Shown: positions 28,548-37,550 of the stretch, piece after piece
Numbering within the stretch: position 1 is the first letter of the stretch
How the letters are laid out: every line of letters starts with the position of its first letter
Assembly (NCBI RefSeq): GCF_002015035.1
Contig: NZ_MUXY01000009.1
Span: 22,759 to 86,758, forward strand
DNA length: 64,000 nucleotides
Direction: 5' to 3'
DNA from: Haemophilus parahaemolyticus
GTDB taxonomy: Bacteria; Pseudomonadota; Gammaproteobacteria; Enterobacterales; Pasteurellaceae
Translations under genes and position numbers: made by a program
Notes under the pieces: generated by a model
What the model was told of the DNA's origin: nothing
What the model saw: only the letters and a program-made list of their open reading frames with translations
Databases searched by the model: none

Positions 28548-30290
28548 ATGAAAGGCACTATTCCACGTTCGTTTATTGATGATCTCATTGCTCGCACTGA
28601 TATTGTCGATCTAATCAACCAACGCGTTAAGCTCAAAAAAGCAGGGAGAGATTATCAAGCCTGTTGCCCATTTCATCACGAAAAAACACCTTCTTTTTCC
28701 GTCAGCCAATCCAAACAGTTCTATCACTGCTTCGGCTGTGGGGCACACGGCAATGTGATTAGCTTTTTGATGGAGTATGACAAGCTCGAATTTCCTGAAG
28801 CAATTGAAGAACTTGCTGCAATGCAAGGGCTAGAAGTCCCTCGAGAGAATGTACGTCAATCGGGCAACGTTCGCCCTATTAGTTATAAAACGAAACGCGA
28901 TCTTTACGGTTTACTTGAAGAAATTACCCGCTTCTATCAACACAATTTACAACACGATATTCCAAGCCAAAGTTACTTGCAAGGTCGTGGCTTATCGTCC
29001 GAAATCATCGCTAAATTTGAACTTGGCTTTGCACCAAATAGCTATGATGCTGTGCTCAAACGCTTTGGTGTGAATCCTGAGGAAACCCAAAAATTACGCG
29101 ACACAGGGATGCTTTCAGAAAATGAAAACGGTCGAATTTATGATAAGTTTCGCAATCGAGTGATGTTCCCGATTAGGGATAAACGTGGTCGCGTGATTGC
29201 CTTTGGCGGGCGTGTAATGGGTGATGAACGCCCGAAATACCTCAACTCACCCGAATCTGCCACTTACCACAAAGGTAACGAACTTTACGGCTTATACCAA
29301 GCTCTACAAGCTAATGAAAATCCTAAATATTTGTTTGTGGTGGAAGGCTATATGGACGTGGTGGCACTCGCTCAATTTGGTGTATTGAATGCGGTTGCCT
29401 CACTCGGCACGGCAACTACAGGTGAACAAATCCAACAGATGTTCCGTGTAACAGAGCAGATTGTCTGTTGCTACGATGGTGACCGTGCAGGGCGTGATGC
29501 AGCTTGGCGTGCCTTTGAGAATGCCTTACCATATTTGTATGATGGTCGTCAGCTCAAATTTATCTTTTTGCCAGATGGCGAAGACCCCGATACTTTCGTA
29601 CGAAGCCAAGGCAAAGAGGGTTTTGAACAATATTTGGCGGAACATTCCAAATCATTAAGCGATTTTCTGTTTGATAGCTTACTGATGCAAGTTGATTTAT
29701 CTAGCCCAGAAGGAAAATCTAAACTTGCCTCGCTTGCCATTCCGCTCATTAATCGCATTCCAGGCGAAATGTTGCGGGTTTACCTTCGCAATATCTTGGG
29801 GCAAAAATTAGGCATTTTAGACCCCGCTCAGCTCGAAGCGATGTTGCCAAATCGCCAGCAAAAAGATGTCGCTAAACCACAAGCAAACCAAATCAAACGC
29901 ACCCCAATGCGCTTGTTGATTGCTTTGTTATTGCAAAATCCTGAGTTGGCAAAACACGTGCCAGACCTCTCACCGCTAAGCGAATTGAACGAACCTGGCT
30001 TTGCCTTATTCTGTGAATTAGCCCAAGTTTGCCAAGCTAATATCGGCATTTCAATGGGGGCTTTGCTAGAACATTGGCGAGATAGCGAACAATTCCGCAC
30101 GCTTGAATTGCTAGCGAGTTGGGATCATATGGTCGCCTCAGAAAACCTAGAAAAAGAGTTTATCGAAACCCTCGGTTTTCTCTACGATAAATTGGTCGAA
30201 AAACGAGTAGAGATGTTGATCGCCAAAGAGCGAACTTCAGGTTTGAGTACGGAAGAAAAACAAGAGTTGGTTTTATTACTTTCACAGTAA
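28548..30290 (+). CDS. dnaG: DNA primase
   Basis: A 580-residue enzyme that lays RNA primers at the replication fork. The N-terminal zinc finger uses Cys40, His43, Cys61 and Cys64 (CPFHHEKTPSF and HCFGCG). The TOPRIM catalytic core includes VVEGYMDVVAL and DGDRAGRDAA. The C-terminal helicase-interaction domain follows a proline/lysine linker at about residue 440. The ATG at 28548 has GGAGGA upstream and gives the family N-terminus MKGTIPRSFIDDL. It converges on comF with 3 bp between genes; rpoD, which normally follows, is absent here. Confidence 0.97.
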   Translation: MKGTIPRSFIDDLIARTDIVDLINQRVKLKKAGRDYQACCPFHHEKTPSFSVSQSKQFYHCFGCGAHGNVISFLMEYDKLEFPEAIEELAAMQGLEVPRENVRQSGNVRPISYKTKRDLYGLLEEITRFYQHNLQHDIPSQSYLQGRGLSSEIIAKFELGFAPNSYDAVLKRFGVNPEETQKLRDTGMLSENENGRIYDKFRNRVMFPIRDKRGRVIAFGGRVMGDERPKYLNSPESATYHKGNELYGLYQALQANENPKYLFVVEGYMDVVALAQFGVLNAVASLGTATTGEQIQQMFRVTEQIVCCYDGDRAGRDAAWRAFENALPYLYDGRQLKFIFLPDGEDPDTFVRSQGKEGFEQYLAEHSKSLSDFLFDSLLMQVDLSSPEGKSKLASLAIPLINRIPGEMLRVYLRNILGQKLGILDPAQLEAMLPNRQQKDVAKPQANQIKRTPMRLLIALLLQNPELAKHVPDLSPLSELNEPGFALFCELAQVCQANIGISMGALLEHWRDSEQFRTLELLASWDHMVASENLEKEFIETLGFLYDKLVEKRVEMLIAKERTSGLSTEEKQELVLLLSQ

Positions 30291-30293
30291 ATT

Positions 30294-30977
30294 TTACGCC
30301 CTTGCTAACGTCCAAACTTGTACCTCTTGTACGCCTGCTTGTTTAATTTCCCTGCAAATCGCATTGAGCGTTGAACCTGTGGTCACTACATCATCCACAA
30401 TTGCAATTCGCTCATAAAATTTGCCCGCTTGCGGTCTAAACCGAAAAGCGTTTTTCAGGTTTAAACGTCGTTCTTGTGCGGTAAGTTCACGCTGTGAAGC
30501 AGTATGTCGAATACGGCTAAGGCTTTGCGTATCAAGCGGAATATCTAGCCATCGAGATAGATACCGGGCGATTAACTCAGATTGATTATAACCTCGCTTC
30601 CAATGGCGTTGCCAAAAAAGCGGAACAGGCAAAATTACTTCTGGGAGTGCCAAACCATGCTCCCGTTGAGCCTGTTTCACCGCTAACAACAGCAATCGTG
30701 CTAATGGCTGATCTAACCAATATTGCTGATGAAACTTAAAACGATGAATCCAATCTGCAAGCGGTTTTTTATATACCGAAATTTGCACTATTCTTTGCCA
30801 TTTCGGCTCATTTCGTAAGCATTCCCCGCAAGATAGTGCATTTTCTGCCAACAAACTGCCACAATGCCCGCAGTAAGGTGAATATGCCAAAAGTTTAATG
30901 CAACGGCTACAAAAGCCATGATCTGCAATTGCTAATTTTTGATCGCAATGAAAACAGCGGAAATTTAATCTATTCAT
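30294..30977 (-). CDS. comF: ComF family competence protein (phosphoribosyltransferase fold)
   Basis: A 227-residue cytosolic protein needed in relatives (com101A of Haemophilus) for moving transforming DNA into the cell. Two CxxC-type zinc-finger clusters (C8-C11 with FCSRC; YCGHC with SCGEC) precede a phosphoribosyltransferase domain carrying the PRPP-loop IAIVDDVVTTGSTL. GGAGGG sits 3 bases from the ATG. Presence of comF agrees with the many uptake sequences in the window. No CRP-S site was searched for in depth. Confidence 0.92.
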   Translation of the reverse strand: MNRLNFRCFHCDQKLAIADHGFCSRCIKLLAYSPYCGHCGSLLAENALSCGECLRNEPKWQRIVQISVYKKPLADWIHRFKFHQQYWLDQPLARLLLLAVKQAQREHGLALPEVILPVPLFWQRHWKRGYNQSELIARYLSRWLDIPLDTQSLSRIRHTASQRELTAQERRLNLKNAFRFRPQAGKFYERIAIVDDVVTTGSTLNAICREIKQAGVQEVQVWTLARA

Positions 30978-31065
30978 ACACCCTCCGCTATTTACTTTAC
31001 CAAATTAGCAAAAATTATTTTTCGAGTGAGTTCTAAAAACCGTAAATTTAGTAAAGTGCAGACAT

Positions 31066-31096
31066 AAAAAATGGTCAGGCAAAACCTGACCATTTT
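31066..31096 (-). terminator. Terminator of serA
   Basis: The perfect 12-bp stem AAAATGGTCAGG / CCTGACCATTTT has a 5-nt loop; on the minus strand it runs into TTTTTT. Confidence 0.9.
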
Positions 31097-31107
31097 CACA
31101 TTTTATG

Positions 31108-32337
31108 TTAATAAAGCACGCGTGCTTTAATTGTGCCGTCAATCTCTTTCAAGCGTTTTAATGCTTCTGAGCTATCTTCAAGCTGAACATCAATCACCAC
31201 ATAACCAATTTCTGGATCTGTTTGTAAATATTGGCCTGCGATATTCACGTTTTGATCCACAAACACTTGGTTGATTTTGTTTAAAATACCTGGTTTGTTT
31301 TGGTGGATGTGTAATAAACGTTTCGCATTATTGTTGGCAGGAAGTGATACTTCTGGGAAGTTTACTGCCGATAAGGTTGAGCCGTTATCGGAGTATTTCA
31401 CAAATTTATTTGCCACTTCTGTACCGATGTTTTCTTGAGCTTCCGCCGTTGAACCACCAATGTGTGGGGTTAAAATAACGTTGTCAAATTTACGTAATGG
31501 CGATTCAAACGGATCGTTGATAGACGCAGGTTCAACAGGGAATACGTCAATCGCTGCACCGCGTAAGCTGTTTGCTTCTAAACGAGCCGCTAACGCATCT
31601 AAATCCACGACAGTACCGCGCGCGGCATTGATTAAAATCGCATCCTCTTTTAATTGGGCAATGCGTTCTGCACTCATTAAGTTTTTAGTCGAGGCATTCT
31701 CTGGCACATGTAAAGAAATCGCATCACAACTTGCAAGTAATTCATCCAAACTTGCAACTTGTTGAGCATTGCCAAGCGGTAATTTATTTTCAATGTCATA
31801 GAAGTAAACTTGCATCCCCACCGCTTCGGCAATCACGCTCAATTGTGAGCCGATATGACCATAACCGATTATACCCAATTTCTTACCACGCACTTCATTT
31901 GCACCCGCAGCTGATTTGTTCCACACACCACGGTGCACTTCCATATTCGCTTTCGGTACTTGACGCATTAACAAAATAATTTCTGCCAACACTAATTCCG
32001 CCACGGAGCGGGTATTTGAGAACGGTGCATTAAACACAGGAATACCACGACGTTTCGCTTCCGCTAAATCTACTTGGTTAGTACCAATACAGAAACAGCC
32101 TACCGCCACTAATTTTTGTGCGTGCTCTAAAATCTCTTTGGTTAAGTGTGTACGCGAGCGAATTCCCACAAAGTGAGCATCTTTAATTGCTTCGATAAGC
32201 TCTTCACCATCTAGGGCTTTTTTATGATACTCAATGTTGGTGTAACCTGCCGCTTTTAATACATCCAGTGCGTTTTGGTGCACGCCTTCGAGTAATAAGA
32301 ATTTGATTTTTGATTTGTCGAGAGAAACTTTAGCCAT
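31108..32337 (-). CDS. serA: D-3-phosphoglycerate dehydrogenase
   Basis: A 409-residue NAD-dependent enzyme starting serine synthesis from glycolysis. The nucleotide-binding GYGHIGSQLSVIAEAVGM is near residue 160, and the catalytic Arg, Glu and His appear in NAARGTVVDLDAL, DVFPVEP and ILTPHIGGST. A C-terminal ACT domain (LLHIHQNKPGILNKIN onward) gives serine feedback. This is the E. coli-like length. rpiA lies just upstream on the same strand, the usual Pasteurellaceae order, but a terminator-like stem separates them. Confidence 0.97.
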   Translation of the reverse strand: MAKVSLDKSKIKFLLLEGVHQNALDVLKAAGYTNIEYHKKALDGEELIEAIKDAHFVGIRSRTHLTKEILEHAQKLVAVGCFCIGTNQVDLAEAKRRGIPVFNAPFSNTRSVAELVLAEIILLMRQVPKANMEVHRGVWNKSAAGANEVRGKKLGIIGYGHIGSQLSVIAEAVGMQVYFYDIENKLPLGNAQQVASLDELLASCDAISLHVPENASTKNLMSAERIAQLKEDAILINAARGTVVDLDALAARLEANSLRGAAIDVFPVEPASINDPFESPLRKFDNVILTPHIGGSTAEAQENIGTEVANKFVKYSDNGSTLSAVNFPEVSLPANNNAKRLLHIHQNKPGILNKINQVFVDQNVNIAGQYLQTDPEIGYVVIDVQLEDSSEALKRLKEIDGTIKARVLY

Positions 32338-32368
32338 AGTTATTCCTTATGTTGTGTTTAAAGTGAAA

Positions 32369-32417
32369 AACAAAAAGCGGTGCGATTTTGCAAAACGTTT
32401 GCAAAAATACACCGCTT
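32369..32417 (-). terminator. Terminator-like stem between rpiA and serA
   Basis: Outer arms AAGCGGTG (32375-32382) and CACCGCTT (32410-32417) are facing uptake sequences. An inner TTTGCAAA repeat adds pairing, and T residues follow on the minus strand. Confidence 0.65.
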
Positions 32418-32421
32418 GACC

Positions 32422-33081
32422 TTATTCAATAATTTTTGCCCCTTCAGGCGTGCCAACAATCGTGACGTTCGCAAAACGTTGTGCAAAAATACCGTTGGTG
32501 ACCACACCTGCGATATTGTTGATGGCGTGTTCCATTTTCAGCGGTTCAAGAATTTTAAAGTGATGCACATCTAAAATCACATTGCCGTTATCCGTTACCA
32601 CGCCTTCACGCCATTCAGGAGAACCACCAAGTGCAACTAATTGACGAGCCACATAAGAACGAGCCATCGGAATCACTTCCACTGGCAATGGGAAAGTTGA
32701 ACCAAGCACATCGACTTGTTTTGAGCTATCCACGATACAAATAAATTTTTTCGCCAAAGAACTCACAATTTTTTCACGGGTTAATGCTGCCCCGCCGCCT
32801 TTGATCATTGCACCTTGCGGGGTAATTTCATCTGCACCATCGATATACACATCTAATTCCACAACGTCATTAGCACTAAACACCTCAATCCCCAACGCAC
32901 GCAAACGATCTTCTGAAGCTTTCGATGCCGCTACTGCACCTTTAATTTCATCTTTCATTGAAGCTAATTCATCAATAAAGCAATTCACAGTTGAACCGCT
33001 ACCCACGCCAACGATGGTATCTGGTGTCACAAATTTTAGTGCTGCTTTCGCTGCAATTTTCTTCATTTCTTGTTGGTTCAT
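32422..33081 (-). CDS. rpiA: Ribose-5-phosphate isomerase A
   Basis: A 219-residue enzyme of the pentose phosphate pathway interconverting ribose 5-phosphate and ribulose 5-phosphate. Family motifs: [16 protein letters not shown] near residue 23, [12 protein letters not shown] with catalytic Asp, and [15 protein letters not shown]. Length is normal. It is directly upstream of serA. Confidence 0.97.
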   Translation of the reverse strand: MNQQEMKKIAAKAALKFVTPDTIVGVGSGSTVNCFIDELASMKDEIKGAVAASKASEDRLRALGIEVFSANDVVELDVYIDGADEITPQGAMIKGGGAALTREKIVSSLAKKFICIVDSSKQVDVLGSTFPLPVEVIPMARSYVARQLVALGGSPEWREGVVTDNGNVILDVHHFKILEPLKMEHAINNIAGVVTNGIFAQRFANVTIVGTPEGAKIIE

Positions 33082-33267
33082 TACGTTTCCCTATTATTGC
33101 TTTAAAGATAAAAATTGATTCCATTGTGTGCCAAAGAGCAAGCTAAATCAAGCGGTAATTTTTCATAAGTCATTTGAAAATTTTTCTAAAAATAAAAAAT
33201 TTTGTTTTGCTAATTTTCCGCTAATTTTTCCTCTCTAGAATACACACTATCAAGAGCAGAGATGCTT

Positions 33268-33316
33268 TTGATCATAATGATTTTAAACTCTATGAAAATA
33301 AACTTTTAAAACTCTA
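33268..33316 (+). promoter_or_regulatory. Promoter and direct repeat upstream of the PepSY gene
   Basis: TTGATC (33268-33273), 17 bp, TATGAA (33291-33296) form a plausible promoter. A near-identical direct repeat, TTTTAAACTCTA at 33281-33292 and TTTTAAAACTCTA at 33304-33316, is spaced 23 bp, about two helical turns. OmpR-type regulators bind direct repeats, so the downstream response regulator is a candidate binder. Confidence 0.4.
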
Positions 33317-33329
33317 CAAGGAGAATACT

Positions 33330-33953
33330 ATGAAAAAATCAGTAAAAACTTTAGCAGCAACATTATTAACAGGTGTTATGACTTTCGGTGCAATCAATGC
33401 GAATGCAATGTCTCCAAAAGATCAAGATGCTTTGGGTAAAGCTAAAATCACGGCAGTGCAAGCATTATCTGCCGCACAAGCAAAAATCGGTGCCGATGCG
33501 AAAGTAAAAGGTATCGATTTTAAACATCACTACTTTGGTAAAGATCATTTTGAAGTTGAAATGTTTGCTAACGGTCAAAAACAAAAAGTGGCAGTAGATG
33601 CAGCAAGCGGTGATATTTTAGGCGTGGAAAGCGAAGCCCCTAAAACCGTGAAAGTTAGCCCAACAGCAGATATTGCACCACAAGTGAGCTTCGCTCAAGC
33701 AATGGACACCGCAGTGACAAAAACGGGCGGTAAAGTGGCAGAAGCGGACTTAGAGCATAAACGCGGTATGGCATTCTACAAAATCGAAACCATAAACAAC
33801 GGTGTGGTTTATAAAGTGGCGGTAGATGCAAATAGCGGGCAAATTATTGATATGCCACAAAAACATAAAGGTAAGCATCATAAACACGATCGCTTTGAAA
33901 AAGGCGAACGTCACGAACATCATCAAAATGAAGGCGGTTTCCGTCAAAACTAA
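33330..33953 (+). CDS. Periplasmic PepSY-domain protein with His-rich tail
   Basis: A 207-residue protein. A signal peptide ending ANA (about residue 26) is followed by two PepSY-like repeats, roughly residues 35-100 (QKVAVDAASGDILGVE) and 115-180 (VYKVAVDANSGQIIDMP). The last 30 residues are rich in His and Lys (KHKGKHHKHDRF, RHEHHQNE) and could bind metal. PepSY domains are often found beside sensor kinases or metal uptake proteins. It is encoded 91 bp before a two-component system on the same strand, with a terminator between. The exact role is unknown. Confidence 0.8.
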   Translation: MKKSVKTLAATLLTGVMTFGAINANAMSPKDQDALGKAKITAVQALSAAQAKIGADAKVKGIDFKHHYFGKDHFEVEMFANGQKQKVAVDAASGDILGVESEAPKTVKVSPTADIAPQVSFAQAMDTAVTKTGGKVAEADLEHKRGMAFYKIETINNGVVYKVAVDANSGQIIDMPQKHKGKHHKHDRFEKGERHEHHQNEGGFRQN

Positions 33954-33978
33954 TCTTATCTTCGCATTGTGCGATGTC

Positions 33979-34004
33979 GGGCGGATGTATTTCCGCCTAT
34001 TTTT
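33979..34004 (+). terminator. Terminator of the PepSY gene
   Basis: The GC-rich stem GGCGGA / TCCGCC with a 6-nt loop is followed by TATTTTT. The sequence resembles the aphA terminator. Confidence 0.75.
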
Positions 34005-34044
34005 CGATAAAATCTCGTCAATTTTTTAATCTTTCATTTTTACT

Positions 34045-34710
34045 ATGCGAATTTTATTGGTCGAAGACGACAAAATGATTGCCAAAGCGGTCTTGAATGG
34101 CTTGAAAACCGCCCGTTATGCGGTGGATTGGGTAAACAACGGCAACACGGCAGAACAGGCGTTAAACAGCCAGCAATATGATTTGGTGTTGCTCGATTTG
34201 GGTTTACCAGGGCAAGATGGTTTGCAAGTACTGAAACATCTCCGACAAGAAAAAAACAATACGCCTGTGTTGATTGTCACCGCACGTGATGATTTGGATA
34301 GTCGCTTGGCAGGCTTAGACGGCGGGGCAGACGACTACATTATTAAGCCTTTTGATTTGTCCGAATTACTTGCCCGCATTCGTGCTGTCCTGCGTCGTCA
34401 AAGCGGACAAAGCACGCCATTGTTAAGTAACGGTACAATCACCCTCAATCCGACGAACTACCAAGTTACTCTTGCTGATCAACTGACACCAATTGAGCTC
34501 AGCAACAAGGAATTTGCCATTCTGCAAGCTTTAATGACAAGACCAGGGATTATCCATTCTCGTGCAGACTTGGAAGATAAAATCTACGCGTGGGGCGATG
34601 AAGTGGAGAGCAACGCCATTGATTTTCTGATTCACGCCTTACGCAAGAAAATCGGTAAAGAGCATATTAAAAATGTGCGAGGCGTGGGATGGTTGGTTTC
34701 TAAAAATTAG
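34045..34710 (+). CDS. OmpR-family response regulator (QseB/FirR/PmrA-like)
   Basis: A 221-residue two-domain regulator. The receiver domain has the acidic pocket EDD at 7-9, the phosphoacceptor Asp51 in VLLDLGLPG, a Thr in VTAR and Lys in IIKPFDL. The C-terminal winged helix covers about residues 125-220, with the recognition helix SNAIDFLIHALRKKIG and the end VRGVGWLV. It is 37 bp from the kinase gene, clearly a pair. The closest named systems are QseBC and the iron-responsive FirRS of Haemophilus; PmrAB also belongs to this subfamily, so a symbol is not assigned. Confidence 0.92.
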   Translation: MRILLVEDDKMIAKAVLNGLKTARYAVDWVNNGNTAEQALNSQQYDLVLLDLGLPGQDGLQVLKHLRQEKNNTPVLIVTARDDLDSRLAGLDGGADDYIIKPFDLSELLARIRAVLRRQSGQSTPLLSNGTITLNPTNYQVTLADQLTPIELSNKEFAILQALMTRPGIIHSRADLEDKIYAWGDEVESNAIDFLIHALRKKIGKEHIKNVRGVGWLVSKN

Positions 34711-34747
34711 TGATACCTCGGATAACAACCTTACCCTAAGAGGAAAA

Positions 34748-36121
34748 ATGAAAAACTCAATCCAACTCAAACTCACTTTAGCTTTCACCGCCCTTTTCAC
34801 TGTGGCGGCAGGCATTGCGGGCGGTGTTTCGTTCTACGATACTTACCGCGAAACTTACAAACTGCAAGACGATATGTTGGTTCAGCTTTCAGGCTTCGTC
34901 AATTCCGTGGAAAATCCGACCGCACTTTCGGGGGATTTTCGTCCGCCACGCGATAACGATGCACGAATTTATATGCATTTTGAGCGAAACAACGCTCATA
35001 CAGAAAGTCTTCCGCCGAATTTTCCACAGCAAATGGAAGATGGTTTCCATACGCTCAGAAAAGATGGCAAAAAATACAAAAGAGTCAAACCGCACAAAGA
35101 AAACCGCTTTTGGTTTACGTTGAAAAACGCCGATGATTTATACCGCACTTACGTTCGTAACACACCCAACGGCAAGATTATCATCACCCAAGAAAATGAA
35201 TATCGTGAAGAATTAGCATTCCGCAGTGCATGGCAGAGCGTGATTCCGCTGATTGTATTGTTGCCGTTGATTATTTTGCTGACCATTTGGATTGTCCGTC
35301 TTGCAATGAAGCCCGTAGACAGACTTTCTCACAAGCTAGAAAAACGCCACGAGCAAAATCTTACACCGTTGCCGACGGAAAAAATTCCGAGCGAAATTCG
35401 CGGATTTGTGGTGGAAATCAACCGCTTGTTGGGGCGAACAGATGAATTTATTCAGCAACAAAAACGCTTTATTGCGGATGCATCACATGAATTGCGTAGT
35501 CCGATGACCGCCCTTTCCTTGCAAGTGGAGCAACTCGCTCATCAAGATTTACCTACTGAAGCCAAAACTCAACTTATCCAAGTGAAACAAGGTATTCAGC
35601 GTAGTCGCAACTTACTGGAGCAGCTGCTTTCATTGGCTCGCATTCAAAATAATAAAATGGAAAACCACACTGATTTCAACGTGCAGGATATTTTCCGCAG
35701 CGTAATTGAGGATGTGCTGCCACTTGCCCTTGATAAAGATCAGGATTTGGGCGTAACGAATGAGCAAGCGGTCAATTTCCACGGTTCGGAAACGGATCTC
35801 TACTTGCTCGTTAAAACGCTGGTGGATAACGCCATTCGATACACACCAAACGGTAGCCAGATTGATTTAAGTGTCAAAGAGAAAGACGGTAGTATTCAGA
35901 TCTGCGTAGAAGATAACGGCAACGGCATTCCACCAGAAGAACGCCAACGCGTGCTAGATCCGTTCTACCGTATTCTTGGTACAGAACAACAAGGCTCGGG
36001 CTTAGGCTTGGCGATTGCTGAGGAAATTGTGAAAAATTATGGTGGAAAAATTGAATTAAAAGATTCAGTGAATTTTGAAACGGGGTTGCTAGTGGAGGTT
36101 AAATTACCAACAAGCGGTTAA
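34748..36121 (+). CDS. Sensor histidine kinase (QseC/FirS-like)
   Basis: A 457-residue inner-membrane kinase partnering the regulator just upstream. There are two membrane helices, about residues 8-28 and 165-187, with a periplasmic sensor of about 135 residues between. A HAMP region follows, then the H-box ADASHELRSPMTALSLQ with phospho-acceptor His247. The ATPase contains the N-box NAIRYTPNG, G1 DNGNGIP and G2 GSGLGLAI. AGAGGA precedes the ATG at 34748, whereas a longer frame overlapping the regulator has no RBS. The stop codon lies inside an uptake sequence (ACAAGCGGTTAA). The signal sensed cannot be told from sequence. Confidence 0.92.
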   Translation: MKNSIQLKLTLAFTALFTVAAGIAGGVSFYDTYRETYKLQDDMLVQLSGFVNSVENPTALSGDFRPPRDNDARIYMHFERNNAHTESLPPNFPQQMEDGFHTLRKDGKKYKRVKPHKENRFWFTLKNADDLYRTYVRNTPNGKIIITQENEYREELAFRSAWQSVIPLIVLLPLIILLTIWIVRLAMKPVDRLSHKLEKRHEQNLTPLPTEKIPSEIRGFVVEINRLLGRTDEFIQQQKRFIADASHELRSPMTALSLQVEQLAHQDLPTEAKTQLIQVKQGIQRSRNLLEQLLSLARIQNNKMENHTDFNVQDIFRSVIEDVLPLALDKDQDLGVTNEQAVNFHGSETDLYLLVKTLVDNAIRYTPNGSQIDLSVKEKDGSIQICVEDNGNGIPPEERQRVLDPFYRILGTEQQGSGLGLAIAEEIVKNYGGKIELKDSVNFETGLLVEVKLPTSG

Positions 36122-36149
36122 ATTTAAGAAAAAATTAGATTTGATAAAC

Positions 36150-36195
36150 ACAAGCGGTGGATTTTGCAATTTATTTTACAAAATCCACCGCTTGT
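36150..36195. terminator. Bidirectional terminator between the sensor kinase gene and glmM
   Basis: A 17-bp perfect stem carrying ACAAGCGGTGG on one arm and its complement on the other, with a 12-nt AT loop, serves both convergent genes. Confidence 0.88.
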
Positions 36196-36209
36196 TGTTT
36201 ATGGAAGAA

Positions 36210-37541
36210 TTAGTTACGTTTCACTGCTTCCGCAATCTCTTCCGCACAGCTTTGGGCTAACGTTGCATCTTCACACTCTACCATCACACGAATAAGCGGT
36301 TCTGTACCTGATTTACGTAACAAGATACGTCCTTTTCCTGCTAAGCGCTCTTCCACCGATTTTGCTACCGCTTTTACTTCTTCGCTGTTGAGTGGGTTTT
36401 CACCGCCTGCGAAGCGAACGTTAATTAACACTTGCGGGAAGAGTGGCACGGCTTTTGCTAATTCGTTTAAGGTTAGATTGTGTTTTACCATTGCCGCTAA
36501 CACTTCAAGCGAGGCAACAATACCATCACCCGTGGTGTTTTTATCTAACACGATGATATGACCTGAGTTTTCACCGCCTAATTTCCAGCCTTTCTCTTTT
36601 AATTGCTCAAGCACATAGCGGTCACCCACATTGGCACGCACGAATGGGATCGCAAGTTCTTTTAATGAGAGTTCTAAGCTCATATTGCTCATTAATGTAC
36701 CCACTACGCCACCTTTTAATTTGCCCGCACGCAACGCTTCACGTGCCAAAATAAACAGAATTTGATCGCCATCTACTTTATTGCCTAAGTGGTCTACCAT
36801 CATAATGCGGTCGCCATCGCCATCGTAAGCTAAACCGATGTCTGCTTCCGACTCTTTCACCACTTTTTGAAGTGCTTTGATGTCCGTTGCCCCGCATTTT
36901 TCATTGATGTTTAAGCCATTCGGACGTGTGCCGATTTCGATAACATCAGCTCCTAACTCACGCATTACGTTTGGTGCAATGTGGTAAGTTGCGCCGTTCG
37001 CACAATCCACCACGATTTTTAAGCCATCTAAGCTTAATTCAGATGGGAAACCTGCTTTACAAAATTCAATGTAACGACCTGCCGCATCATTGATTCGGCT
37101 CGCCTTACCAAGGTTTGCAGAGTCAACACAATCCATCGGCTCATCTAACATCGCTTCGATCGCTTCTTCTACTTCATCAGGTAATTTTTCACCCACTGAT
37201 GAGAAAAATTTGATCCCGTTGTCGTAGTATGGATTGTGAGAGGCTGAAATCACGATCCCCGCTTCTGCACGGAAAGTGCGGGTTAAATACGCAATTGCAG
37301 GGGTTGGCATTGGACCGACGAATACCGCAGATAAACCTGCTGCAGTTAAACCTGCTTCAAGTGCTGATTCCAACATATAGCCAGAAATACGGGTGTCTTT
37401 ACCAATAATCACTTTTTTCGTGCCTTGAGTCGCAAGCACTTTACCTGCCGCCCAGCCGAGTTTTAACGCAAATTCTGGCGTAATTGGGAATTTACCGACT
37501 TCACCACGTACACCATCTGTACCGAAATATTTGCGAGCCAT
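36210..37541 (-). CDS. glmM: Phosphoglucosamine mutase
   Basis: A 443-residue enzyme converting glucosamine 6-phosphate to glucosamine 1-phosphate on the way to UDP-GlcNAc, feeding peptidoglycan and LPS. The N-terminal FGTDGVRG, the phosphoserine loop ISASHNP with Ser101, the metal loop DGDGDR and the C-terminal phosphate-binding [12 protein letters not shown] are all present. It is 9 bp downstream of ilvA on the same strand, an uncommon pairing; in many bacteria glmM follows folP. Confidence 0.97.
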   Translation of the reverse strand: MARKYFGTDGVRGEVGKFPITPEFALKLGWAAGKVLATQGTKKVIIGKDTRISGYMLESALEAGLTAAGLSAVFVGPMPTPAIAYLTRTFRAEAGIVISASHNPYYDNGIKFFSSVGEKLPDEVEEAIEAMLDEPMDCVDSANLGKASRINDAAGRYIEFCKAGFPSELSLDGLKIVVDCANGATYHIAPNVMRELGADVIEIGTRPNGLNINEKCGATDIKALQKVVKESEADIGLAYDGDGDRIMMVDHLGNKVDGDQILFILAREALRAGKLKGGVVGTLMSNMSLELSLKELAIPFVRANVGDRYVLEQLKEKGWKLGGENSGHIIVLDKNTTGDGIVASLEVLAAMVKHNLTLNELAKAVPLFPQVLINVRFAGGENPLNSEEVKAVAKSVEERLAGKGRILLRKSGTEPLIRVMVECEDATLAQSCAEEIAEAVKRN

Positions 37542-37550
37542 AAATGTTCC

